A stretch of DNA of 64,000 nucleotides from Prochlorococcus sp. scB241_528O2 (GTDB lineage: Bacteria > Cyanobacteriota > Cyanobacteriia > PCC-6307 > Cyanobiaceae): assembly GCA_000634115.1 (NCBI GenBank), contig JFLJ01000060.1, positions 1 to 64,000 on the forward strand, read 5' to 3'. Made by a program: the position numbers and the translations under genes. The notes under the pieces are model-generated. The model saw only the letters and a program-made list of their open reading frames with translations, did not search any database and was not told the DNA's origin. Below, piece after piece: positions 30,962-40,747 of this stretch; positions within the stretch are counted from its first letter, which is position 1; each line of letters starts with the position of its first letter.

Positions 30962-31573
30962 TTAATTTTGTTTATTGATTTGCGAGAATTCTAATTCTAC
31001 AGGAGTCTCGCGCCCAAATATTGAAAGTAATGCTTTTAATTTATTTCTTTCCCCAGAAACTTCTATAACTTCTCCCTGGAAATCCTTAAATGGCCCACTA
31101 GTTACTATGATTCTATCTTTTTCTTCAATATCTAACTTGATAACAGCTTTTTTCTCTGATGCGCGCTTAAATATCCTATTAACTTCTTGTCTGGATAATG
31201 GTCGAGGTTTGATATGACCACGTGATCTCCCGCTACCTCTACCGTCTTCAGCTCCAACAAAGTTAATTACATTAGGAGTACTTTTTACAGCCATCATTGT
31301 ATCTTCATCCAAAATCATTCTTACCAGGACATAACCTGGGAAAACTTTTTCTTCAGTAGTTTGTCTACTTCCATCTTTTTTTAATTTAATTCCAGGAGTT
31401 TGGGGAATTTCAATTTCAATGATTCGATTATTAACTCCTAAAGTTACTGATCTCTGCTCAAGAGTCGCTTTTACTTTTTTCTCACAGCTTGATGCCACTT
31501 GGACTGCATACCATCGTGCGATGCTAGTGTTTGCTTTTGAAGAAGCAAGGTTTGTAGTCAATTCATTACTCAT
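30962..31573 (-). CDS. nusG: Transcription termination/antitermination factor NusG
   Basis: Binds RNA polymerase and couples transcription to Rho or to the ribosome. The NGN domain begins RWYAVQVASSCEKKVKATLE and contains KVFPGYVLVRM. The C-terminal KOW domain has VTSGPFKDFQGEVIEV. Length 203; the basic linker is rich in Arg and Gly. It follows secE by 53 bases in the usual order. Confidence 0.97.
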   Translation of the reverse strand: MSNELTTNLASSKANTSIARWYAVQVASSCEKKVKATLEQRSVTLGVNNRIIEIEIPQTPGIKLKKDGSRQTTEEKVFPGYVLVRMILDEDTMMAVKSTPNVINFVGAEDGRGSGRSRGHIKPRPLSRQEVNRIFKRASEKKAVIKLDIEEKDRIIVTSGPFKDFQGEVIEVSGERNKLKALLSIFGRETPVELEFSQINKQN

Positions 31574-31626
31574 TTTTTTCTGGAAACGTAATTAAGATTT
31601 ATTGAAAATGGATATTTAGGGAATCT

Positions 31627-31869
31627 TCAACCAAAAATTTGCGAGGCTGCCCATCCATAGAATCTACTGACAGATGCTATGGCTGCCGCAGAAAAAGATA
31701 CCATAATTATAACCGCAACCGATTCGCTAAAAAGTTGTTGTTTGTTTGGCCATACGACAAGTTTAAGCTCATCGTAGGTAGATCTTAAAAAATTTTTCTT
31801 TTTTTTAGGCTCTTCAATTTGAGGGGAATCTTTTTTAAGAGGTTCTTGATTAGTAGGAGGACTTGTCAC
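31627..31869 (-). CDS. secE: Preprotein translocase subunit SecE
   Basis: Small essential partner of SecY in the Sec translocon. The conserved amphipathic part LRSTYDELKLVVWPNKQQ near residues 27-44 is followed by a single transmembrane helix (about 50-70). The 80-residue length and the location directly upstream of nusG are typical. It is 58 bases downstream of clpB2. Confidence 0.93.
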   Translation of the reverse strand: MTSPPTNQEPLKKDSPQIEEPKKKKNFLRSTYDELKLVVWPNKQQLFSESVAVIIMVSFSAAAIASVSRFYGWAASQIFG

Positions 31870-31927
31870 AAGATTTTTTGGAATTAATCTTTACGCTTTA
31901 ATTTATTTTAGCTTATCGATTTACTCC

Positions 31928-34684
31928 TCAGCTAGGTCTGAAAACAATCTCATCCTTTTTAGCTGGATTAAGTTTAATTGTGATATTTTTTTTGTTTTTA
32001 AAGTTATCCTGTAAGAGTTTTGCAGCTAAGGGATTTTCAATCTGTCTTCTAAGTTCTCTGCTAAGTGGCCTAGCACCAAATTCAGGCTCAAATGAATCGT
32101 TTGCAATTTTATTGATAACTTTTTTGTCTATTGTGATTTTTATTTTTTGTTCAAGAAGTAGATTTTTTAAATCTTCTGTTTGTAGAATAATTATTTTTTG
32201 AAGTTCATCAATAGATAATGGATCAAACTTTACTACTTCATCAATCCTATTTAAAAATTCTGGTCTAAAAATTGAAGACAATGTATTACTAATAGAATTT
32301 TTTAGAGTTTGTTGATCTTTTTCTAACTTTTCCTCACTTTTAGAAATCTTTTGTGAATAATCTAGGATAGCTTTCCCAGCGAGGTTACTTGTCATAATGA
32401 TTACGGTATTTTTGAAATCCACTGTTCTTCCTTGAGAGTCCGTTAATCTTCCTTCATCTAAGACTTGTAAAAGGATATTAAAAACTTCTGTGTGTGCTTT
32501 TTCTATCTCATCAAGAAGTATTACTGAATAGGGTTTGCGTCTTACAGCTTCAGTTAATTGTCCTCCCTCTTCATAACCAACATAACCTGGAGGGGCTCCC
32601 AAAAGTCTTGCTACTGCATTTTTCTCCATATATTCACTCATGTCTAACCTTAAAAGTGCCTCTTCTTCATCAAATAAAGCTGATGCAAGAGATTTTGCTA
32701 ATTCTGTTTTTCCAACACCTGTAGGACCCATAAATAAAAAAGACCCAATAGGTCTTTTTGGACTTTTCATTCCAACTCTAGCCCTTCTAATTGCAGAAGA
32801 AACAGCTTCTATAGCTTTTTCTTGTCCAATAACTTTTTCACTTAATTCGTTTTCTAGATTGACTAATTTATTACGTTCATTTGAAACTACTTTAGAAATT
32901 GGAATACCTGTGATTTTTGAAATCACATCAGCAATATCATCAGGCTCAACTTGATATTTAAAAGAAAAATTTCTATTTTTCTTTATTTTATTAAAGTTTT
33001 CTTCAACTTTTTGTATTTCAATTTCAATTTCACTTAAATCTTTTTCAAGCTTTTCTAAAAAATCCAGATCATTCGCAATCTCACTATTTGATTTATCTTT
33101 AATTTTTTTGGTTAGCTTATCTTCTTCTTTTATTAAAAAAGATAATTGCTCCATTTCTTCGAGCATATAATTCCAATTGTCGAACAGAACGTTTAATTTT
33201 TCCTCTGATTGTTGCCTCATATTCAATAGTTTTTCGTGAGCTTCGATATTTTCTCCTTGCAAATTATTCAGTTTTTCATTAATAGTATTAAGCTTGTTTT
33301 CTTGTTGAATAATTATTTGAGGCTTATTATTAGACTCTATTTTTAACTGTGCAGCTGCTTCATCAATTAAATCTATTGCTTTATCAGGAAGACATTTATC
33401 ACTGATGTATCTATCGGCTAATTTTGCAGAATAATTCACAGCTTCTTCAGAAATTCTTATTCCATGATGTAATTCATATTTCTTTTTGATGCCTTGAAGT
33501 ATTTTTGCGCTCAATTCTACTGAAGGTTCATTAACAGCTATCTTTTGAAAGCAATTGTTTAATGCCTGATCTTTTTCAATGGTTTCGCGAAATTTTTCAG
33601 GTGTTGTTGTACCGATACATCGAAGTTCTCCTTCAGCTAGTAAAGGTTTTAAGATATTACTAATATCGGCAGTAGATCTGTCAGAACTCAATATTGAGTG
33701 GATTTCATCAATAAATAAAATCATGCCTTGGTTGGGATCGCTTAATTCCTGAAGTATTAAACTTAGGCGTTCCTCTAGTTGGCCTCTAAATTTTGTCCCA
33801 GAAACTAATGCACCTAAGTCAAGCGAAATAATTTTAAAATCTTTTAAAGAATCAGGAACTTTTTTTTCTACGATTAATTGCGCAAGTAATTTTGCAATTG
33901 AGGTTTTACCCACTCCAGGATTGCCGATAAGGATGGGATTATTTTTGTTTCTTCTGCATAGTACTCTCATTAAATTATTGATCTCATTTTCTCTTCCTAT
34001 GACAGGATCTAGTAAACATTTTTTAGCTGATTCTGTTAAATCTTTTCCATAAAGTGAAAGAGCATTTTCATCTTTCTCAACTTGTTTTTTGGTGGCTATT
34101 TTAAGTTCACTTTTAGGCAATGGAACAATAGCTTTTTCTATTTTTTCATCTTTGATTAAAGTCTTTTTGTTTGATTCAAATTCAGATTGATTATTGATCT
34201 CAATTACATTCTTAAAATCAAAAGAATCTTTCGATTGATTAATATTTGGGAAAAACTTTAATTCTTCCTCTAATTTTTCAATTGAAAGATTACTCTCTTG
34301 AAAAACATAATTACCAATTCTTAAATCTCTTCCAATAGCAATTATTAAATGTGGTATTTCGATTAATTTCGATCCCCATTGAAGTTTAATTTGATTTGCA
34401 TTATCTAATAAAATTTCTAAATCTTCTCCAATAGTGAAAATATCTGATTCATTGATTGGTGTCTCTTCTAAAAAATCTTCTGTTATATCTAAGACTGTAT
34501 CTTGGTCTATTGATAATCTTTCAATGAAAGCAAAGAATTCACTGGATGAAAACAATGTATGAATTATGTGTTCAATATTAAATTCGCTATGATCCCATTT
34601 TTTTGCGGTTTCTTCCCCTAATAGAAGAAGATTCCAACTTATATCGCTAAAAAGTTCAGGACTTGATGTAAGGGTTTCTCTCAT
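31928..34684 (-). CDS. clpB2: ClpB-type AAA+ disaggregase (second ClpB)
   Basis: Hsp100 chaperone of 918 residues. Domains in order: a divergent N-terminal region (first about 200 residues, weak repeats of the Clp-N type), NBD1 (GNPGVGKTSIAKLL; ILFIDEIHSIL), a long coiled-coil middle domain of about 120 residues rich in Glu and Lys, and NBD2 (GPTGVGKTELAKS; VILLDEIEKAH; arginine finger RPEFLNRID). The loop used to dock ClpP (a hydrophobic tripeptide like IGF) is absent, so this is a chaperone rather than a protease partner. The poor N-domain differs from housekeeping ClpB. It heads the secE-nusG run and is divergent from eno. Confidence 0.88.
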   Translation of the reverse strand: MRETLTSSPELFSDISWNLLLLGEETAKKWDHSEFNIEHIIHTLFSSSEFFAFIERLSIDQDTVLDITEDFLEETPINESDIFTIGEDLEILLDNANQIKLQWGSKLIEIPHLIIAIGRDLRIGNYVFQESNLSIEKLEEELKFFPNINQSKDSFDFKNVIEINNQSEFESNKKTLIKDEKIEKAIVPLPKSELKIATKKQVEKDENALSLYGKDLTESAKKCLLDPVIGRENEINNLMRVLCRRNKNNPILIGNPGVGKTSIAKLLAQLIVEKKVPDSLKDFKIISLDLGALVSGTKFRGQLEERLSLILQELSDPNQGMILFIDEIHSILSSDRSTADISNILKPLLAEGELRCIGTTTPEKFRETIEKDQALNNCFQKIAVNEPSVELSAKILQGIKKKYELHHGIRISEEAVNYSAKLADRYISDKCLPDKAIDLIDEAAAQLKIESNNKPQIIIQQENKLNTINEKLNNLQGENIEAHEKLLNMRQQSEEKLNVLFDNWNYMLEEMEQLSFLIKEEDKLTKKIKDKSNSEIANDLDFLEKLEKDLSEIEIEIQKVEENFNKIKKNRNFSFKYQVEPDDIADVISKITGIPISKVVSNERNKLVNLENELSEKVIGQEKAIEAVSSAIRRARVGMKSPKRPIGSFLFMGPTGVGKTELAKSLASALFDEEEALLRLDMSEYMEKNAVARLLGAPPGYVGYEEGGQLTEAVRRKPYSVILLDEIEKAHTEVFNILLQVLDEGRLTDSQGRTVDFKNTVIIMTSNLAGKAILDYSQKISKSEEKLEKDQQTLKNSISNTLSSIFRPEFLNRIDEVVKFDPLSIDELQKIIILQTEDLKNLLLEQKIKITIDKKVINKIANDSFEPEFGARPLSRELRRQIENPLAAKLLQDNFKNKKNITIKLNPAKKDEIVFRPS

Positions 34685-36238
<1,554 letters not shown>

Positions 36239-36243
36239 TTTTT

Positions 36244-37911
36244 CTAGCGCTTAAGTTTTTCTAAACGTGATCCTTTGCTCATGCTTAATTGACATTTGAT
36301 CCAATCAATACTTATGGGCAATGCAAAAAATAATGGTAATAATGCAAAATTATTTTGATTATTAGCTACAAGTAAAGCAGATGTAATGGATAAGCTTCCT
36401 ATAAGAATTGAATGGCCTAATGTTTTTTGAGCAGTAAACATTTTTTTAAATTGTCTATCAGACTCTCCCATTCTTATTTGTAATTGTAAATCGCCTTGTT
36501 CTAATCTTTCTAAACTTTCATCTATTCTTTTGGGAATTCCTACAGCTTTGGATCCTAGCTCACCTACTTGCCTTCCAAATTGGTTAATTAAATCGTTAGG
36601 AGTTTGATTATTAGAAGTCATAAGTTCTATTAAATAAGGCTTGGTTACTGATACAAGATTAAACCTTGGATCAAGCATTCTGCCAACTCCTTCAAAAGTT
36701 GACAAAGCTCTCATTACAAATATTAAATCTACTGGCAGTTGAAATGGTGTTTCATAAACAAGTTCATATAAATCTCCAGATAATTTTGCAATTATATTTG
36801 GACTGAATGGTGGAGTTAAGGCTTCTTTCAGCATTAATCTGACTAATCTCCTGACTGGGCCAATATCAATATCTTTTGAGATTAGACCAGCTCGTTGTAG
36901 TTGACTTACAAGTGATGAGGCGTCTTTTAAAGCAGCAGCCTTAACCATTTCTCCTAGCCTAGTTTGAAGGTTATTTGAGATATTGCCCATCATTCCAAAA
37001 TCATAAAAAATTAATTTACCAGTATTTGAAACTGCTAGATTCCCTGGATGAGGATCTGCATGAAAAAATCCGTAATTCACTAGTTGTTTTAGATAGCTGA
37101 TGGCACCAATTTCTGCAATTTTTGGTAAATCAATTTCTTGGGATTGTAATTTTTCTAAATCGCTTATTTTTGTGCCTTCTAAGTAACTTAAACAAAGCAC
37201 TTTCTCACTACTCATATCCCAAATTACTTCAGGAACTGCAATATTCTCGTCATCAAGAAATTGCTGTCTAAATCTTGCTGCATATTGTGCTTCACAATTA
37301 AAATCAAGTTCTTTCATAAGAACTTTTCTGCACTCTTTAGCAATCTCAACCCAGTTTTTACCACGACTCCAATTCTTATTTCTCTGCAACAATCCTGCTA
37401 TTTGCTGCATTATTCCTAAATCGATAATAAATAATTCTTTTAAATTGGGCCTTTGAACTTTAAAAACCACTTTTTTACCATCTTTTAAAGTCGCCCTATG
37501 AACCTGAGCTAGTGATGCAGATCCAACGGGATCGCAGATTATTTGATTTATTTCATGAAATTTCGATCCTAATTCTTTTCTGATAGTTTCTTCAACTTGC
37601 TCAAATGAAAAATTGGGAACTTGATCCTGTAATTTAGATAATTCCTGAATCCATGTGTTAGGAATTAAATCAGGTCTAGCAGATAATAATTGTCCAATTT
37701 TAATAAATGCAGAACCAAGATTAATTAATTGATTAGTAAACCACCTAGCCCGTTTAATTTGGACCTTAATTTTTTTATTACTTTTAGTATGGAAAATTTT
37801 AAATCTTATATTATCAATCCACAAATTTATTAAAAGCGATATCAGGGTTATCCAAATAAGGAAGCCCCTCTTCAATTTTTTTATATAATCATAAAGAATG
37901 TGATAACTCAT
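36244..37911 (-). CDS. UbiB/ABC1-family atypical kinase
   Basis: A 555-residue membrane-associated kinase-fold protein of the UbiB (ADCK) family, involved in quinone or prenyl-lipid metabolism in other organisms. KxGQ motif region FIKIGQLLSARPDLIP lies near residue 70, PVGSASLAQVHRATL supplies the Ala-rich loop in place of the glycine loop, VVFKVQRPN carries the lysine, and HADPHPGNLAV and IFYDFGMMG are the catalytic and metal loops. Hydrophobic helices lie near the C-terminus. It overlaps the preceding 105-residue gene by four bases. The exact substrate is not known. Confidence 0.9.
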   Translation of the reverse strand: MSYHILYDYIKKLKRGFLIWITLISLLINLWIDNIRFKIFHTKSNKKIKVQIKRARWFTNQLINLGSAFIKIGQLLSARPDLIPNTWIQELSKLQDQVPNFSFEQVEETIRKELGSKFHEINQIICDPVGSASLAQVHRATLKDGKKVVFKVQRPNLKELFIIDLGIMQQIAGLLQRNKNWSRGKNWVEIAKECRKVLMKELDFNCEAQYAARFRQQFLDDENIAVPEVIWDMSSEKVLCLSYLEGTKISDLEKLQSQEIDLPKIAEIGAISYLKQLVNYGFFHADPHPGNLAVSNTGKLIFYDFGMMGNISNNLQTRLGEMVKAAALKDASSLVSQLQRAGLISKDIDIGPVRRLVRLMLKEALTPPFSPNIIAKLSGDLYELVYETPFQLPVDLIFVMRALSTFEGVGRMLDPRFNLVSVTKPYLIELMTSNNQTPNDLINQFGRQVGELGSKAVGIPKRIDESLERLEQGDLQLQIRMGESDRQFKKMFTAQKTLGHSILIGSLSITSALLVANNQNNFALLPLFFALPISIDWIKCQLSMSKGSRLEKLKR

Positions 37912-38225
37912 TTAATTTGATTATTTATTTTTTTATTAAATATTTCAATTTGCTTATTAATAACTTCAATTTCATTTAAAGCTTTTTTTATTTCGGAATT
38001 TTGATGAGTACTTTTGGTTTCATTTTCATGAATATTCTCTGCTTTTTTCATCCTTGAGGCTTCTTCAATTATAGATTCTTTCAAGCTATCAAATTCTTTT
38101 TTGAGTATTTCTGGAGCATCCTGTGCAATGTTTGTTGCTTCTTCAATTTTTCCGACCATTATCTCATTTAATTTTTCTGTTACTTTTTTAATAGCAGCTT
38201 TTAAAAGGTAGTCGGAGTTGGTCAT
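37908..38225 (-). CDS. Small coiled-coil protein, unknown function
   Basis: A 105-residue, highly charged, largely helical protein (EILKKEFDSLKESIIEEASRMKK, then EIEVINKQIEIFNKKI) with no transmembrane segment. I recognise no family. Its stop overlaps the start of the UbiB-family kinase gene by four bases, so translation is probably coupled and the proteins may act together. It is the first gene of this unit; about 250 bases upstream separate it from the DDOR-like gene. Confidence 0.7.
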   Translation of the reverse strand: MTNSDYLLKAAIKKVTEKLNEIMVGKIEEATNIAQDAPEILKKEFDSLKESIIEEASRMKKAENIHENETKSTHQNSEIKKALNEIEVINKQIEIFNKKINNQIK

Positions 38226-38476
38226 GAAAAATATAATGTTTATTTAGCAATTAATTTACTCAATATGTTCTAATAATAGATCAATAAAGAACAATTCACG
38301 TAACTGATCAGTTTGATAATTAGATTTTTTACGTTTCCTATGTAAGTTTGTTTCTATATTATGCTTTTTTCTTTTTTTTCTTTTAACTTATATCTATATA
38401 CAGGTTAGGTATTAACATTCAAGAAATCTTCTAACCAAAACTCATCTAATTAACTAATAAAAGGAGTTTTATTACA
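38226..38476. promoter_or_regulatory. Intergenic region upstream of the DDOR-like gene
   Basis: A 251-base AT-rich divergent gap. AAGGAG at 38461-38466 lies ten bases before the TTG start of the flavoprotein and is the clearest Shine-Dalgarno in the window. A minus-strand open frame of about 40 codons without a normal start is also present but is weak. No RNA gene was recognised. Confidence 0.5.
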
Positions 38477-39433
38477 TTGGAAATCATTGAGTCAGATGTA
38501 GTTATTATCGGAGGAGGTCCCGCTGGATGCACTTGCGCACTTTATACATCTCGTTCAAACTTAAAGACAGTTATTTTAGATAAAAATCCATCTGTTGGCG
38601 CCTTAGCAATAACTCATCAGATAGCGAATTATCCAGGTGTTCCTGTTGATATAAGTGGAGATAAATTACTTACTCTAATGAGAGAACAAGCTGTGCAATA
38701 TGGTACGGACTATAGAAGAGCACAAGTGTTTGGGATAGATGTTAGTGGAGAATGGAAAATGGTTTATACCCCTGAGGGCACTTTTAAGGCTAAAGCACTT
38801 GTTCTTGCAAGTGGAGCTATGGGCAGGCCTGCATCATTTAAGGGAGAAGCTGATTTTCTTGGCAAAGGAGTAAGTTATTGTGCTACGTGTGATGGAGCTT
38901 TTTATAAAAATAGAGAAGTTGCTGTTGTTGGAGTGAACAAGGAGGCGATTGAAGAAGCAACTGTTCTAACTAAATTTGCTTCAACAGTGCATTGGATTAC
39001 CTCAAGTGATCCTAAATCAGATAATGAAGAAGCTATGGAATTGATGGATAATTCAAACATAAAACATTGGAGTAGAACAAGATTGTTGGAAATCTTGGGT
39101 GATGATATGGGCGTGAATGGCGTCATTGTAAAAAATAAACAAGAAGAAAATCCTATTAATTTGAATTTAGATGGAGTTTTCGTCTATATGAGTGGTTCAA
39201 AGCCAATTACTGATTTTTTAGGCGATCAGATTGCTTTAAAAGAAGACGGAGGCGTTATTGTGGACGACTTTATGTCTACAAACTCTGATGGAGTATGGGC
39301 TATTGGAGATATAAGGAATACACCATTTAAGCAAGCCGTTGTAGCGGCTTCTGACGGATGCATCGCTGCAATGTCAATTGATAGATATTTAAATAGTAGA
39401 AAAAATATAAGAGTAGATTGGATTCACTCTTAA
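38477..39433 (+). CDS. Thioredoxin-reductase-like flavoprotein, DDOR type
   Basis: A 318-residue two-domain flavoprotein built like NADPH-thioredoxin reductase. The FAD site GGGPAGCTCALY is at residues 12-23, the redox pair CATC at 135-138, and GVWAIGDIRN near the C-terminus. The NADPH site is not there: the usual GGGDSA is GVNKEA (152-157) and HRRxxxR is ITSSDPK (174-180). This fits the diflavin-linked disulfide oxidoreductases (DDOR) known from Gloeobacter and Synechocystis, which do not use NADPH as an NTR does. The TTG start at 38477 follows a strong AAGGAG. It may transfer thiol electrons at the membrane; the partner is unknown. Confidence 0.88.
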   Translation: MEIIESDVVIIGGGPAGCTCALYTSRSNLKTVILDKNPSVGALAITHQIANYPGVPVDISGDKLLTLMREQAVQYGTDYRRAQVFGIDVSGEWKMVYTPEGTFKAKALVLASGAMGRPASFKGEADFLGKGVSYCATCDGAFYKNREVAVVGVNKEAIEEATVLTKFASTVHWITSSDPKSDNEEAMELMDNSNIKHWSRTRLLEILGDDMGVNGVIVKNKQEENPINLNLDGVFVYMSGSKPITDFLGDQIALKEDGGVIVDDFMSTNSDGVWAIGDIRNTPFKQAVVAASDGCIAAMSIDRYLNSRKNIRVDWIHS

Positions 39434-39458
39434 GAAAATAGATATTACTAATATCTAC

Positions 39459-39740
39459 TTAAAGAGGAGTTGCTTCTGAAATATAAGCGACTCCGCCATA
39501 GTAACTTAACTCTTCCTTTATATTCTCCCTCATTTGATCAATTAATTTTTGTTCACAAAAAACAATTACATGAGCATTTGATCCTAAGCCTGTAAATTCC
39601 ATATCTTCAGTAACTACTCTTTCCGGACCTCTTCCTGTGGCATGTTTCATGACTGTATATCCAGGAACATTAGCTTTTTCTAATGTTTTAATGATTGCAT
39701 CTAGTTCTCTTTCACTAAATATTAAGTCTAATCTTTTCAT
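39459..39740 (-). CDS. sbtB: PII-like protein, SbtB-type
   Basis: A 93-residue PII-fold protein next to sbtA. In cyanobacteria SbtB binds cAMP or adenine nucleotides and regulates the SbtA transporter. VPGYTVMKHATGRG near residues 25-38 matches the SbtB beta-strand and T-loop entry. The C-terminus ends YYGGVAYISEATPL. The longer freshwater proteins have a C-terminal CGPxGC disulfide loop, and this one stops before it. It lies two bases after sbtA on the same strand. Confidence 0.85.
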   Translation of the reverse strand: MKRLDLIFSERELDAIIKTLEKANVPGYTVMKHATGRGPERVVTEDMEFTGLGSNAHVIVFCEQKLIDQMRENIKEELSYYGGVAYISEATPL

Positions 39741-39742
39741 TT

Positions 39743-40741
39743 TTATAAAGGGGCAAGTGGGATAATTTTATTTACTAAACTCATATATATAGGAATACCA
39801 AGAACAATATTGAATGGGAAAGTTAGACCCAGTGTTGTTGAAATATAATAACTAGATTTTGCTTCTGGTACTGTCATCCTCATAGCAGCAGGAACTGCCA
39901 AATATGATGCACTAGCACATAAAACCACAAATAGGAGTGCATTTCCAGGTCCTAAAGATAAAAATCTTGCAACGAAAACACCTATTACTGCATTAAATAA
40001 AGGCATAAAAATTGCAAAACTTATTAGAAAAGAACCAGCTTTTTTTAGACTAGGCAATCTTTGAGCTGCAACTATTCCCATATCTAATAGAAAAAAGCAT
40101 TCCGCACCGTAAAATAAATCTTTAGTAAAAGGCTCCATTTTTTCAATACCTGCAGTATTAGTTGAGGAGATAAGAAATCCTGCTATTAGACTAGAAAGTA
40201 ATAAATAAACTGATCCATTTAAAATAGACTCATGAAGAATTGCACGAAGTTGCATTTTTCTTGAGTTAGGTCTATTTTTTGTGGCTGCAAATTTTACAAG
40301 TAATAAGCCAACGATAATTGCTGGAGACTCCATTAAAGCTAAAGCTCCAACCATAAATCCATCAAAGTCTATGTTTTGACTGTCTAAAAAACTTTCTGCG
40401 GATATAAACGTGACCGCACTTATAGAACCGTAAGCAGCGGCAATTGCGGCTGAATTGAAAACATTAAACTTATACCTCAATATTACAAATCCAATTAAAG
40501 GAATGATTAGTGACATGCATATTGCAGCACTTAGCGTAGGTAAAACCTGGTCTGTAAAACCACTTTTCTGGATTTCAATTCCGCCTCTAAATCCAATTGC
40601 TAAAAGTAGATATAAAGAAAATAGTTTCGGCAAAGGAGCAGGTATTTCTAAATCAGATTTAAAAAATACAGCAATAGCTCCAATTAAAAAGAAAAGTACT
40701 GGTGGTGCTAATACATTTTGTATGATTGGATTTACTTCCAT
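39743..40741 (-). CDS. sbtA: Sodium-dependent bicarbonate transporter, SbtA family
   Basis: A 332-residue membrane protein of the SbtA family (about ten hydrophobic helices), which imports bicarbonate with sodium for the carbon-concentrating mechanism. Family stretches: LLLAIGFRGGIEIQKSGF near residue 47, AAAYGSISAVTFISAESFL, and ALALMESPAIIVGLLLV. It is shorter than the freshwater protein (near 370), mostly because of a shorter central loop. It lies between a SulP transporter gene (6 bases upstream) and sbtB. Confidence 0.9.
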   Translation of the reverse strand: MEVNPIIQNVLAPPVLFFLIGAIAVFFKSDLEIPAPLPKLFSLYLLLAIGFRGGIEIQKSGFTDQVLPTLSAAICMSLIIPLIGFVILRYKFNVFNSAAIAAAYGSISAVTFISAESFLDSQNIDFDGFMVGALALMESPAIIVGLLLVKFAATKNRPNSRKMQLRAILHESILNGSVYLLLSSLIAGFLISSTNTAGIEKMEPFTKDLFYGAECFFLLDMGIVAAQRLPSLKKAGSFLISFAIFMPLFNAVIGVFVARFLSLGPGNALLFVVLCASASYLAVPAAMRMTVPEAKSSYYISTTLGLTFPFNIVLGIPIYMSLVNKIIPLAPL

Positions 40742-40747
40742 ATATTA

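Noticed and set aside
38245-38390. Minus-strand frame of about 40 codons upstream of the DDOR-like gene
   Set aside because: No standard start, and such a length is expected by chance in AT-rich DNA. Conservation would be needed to accept it.
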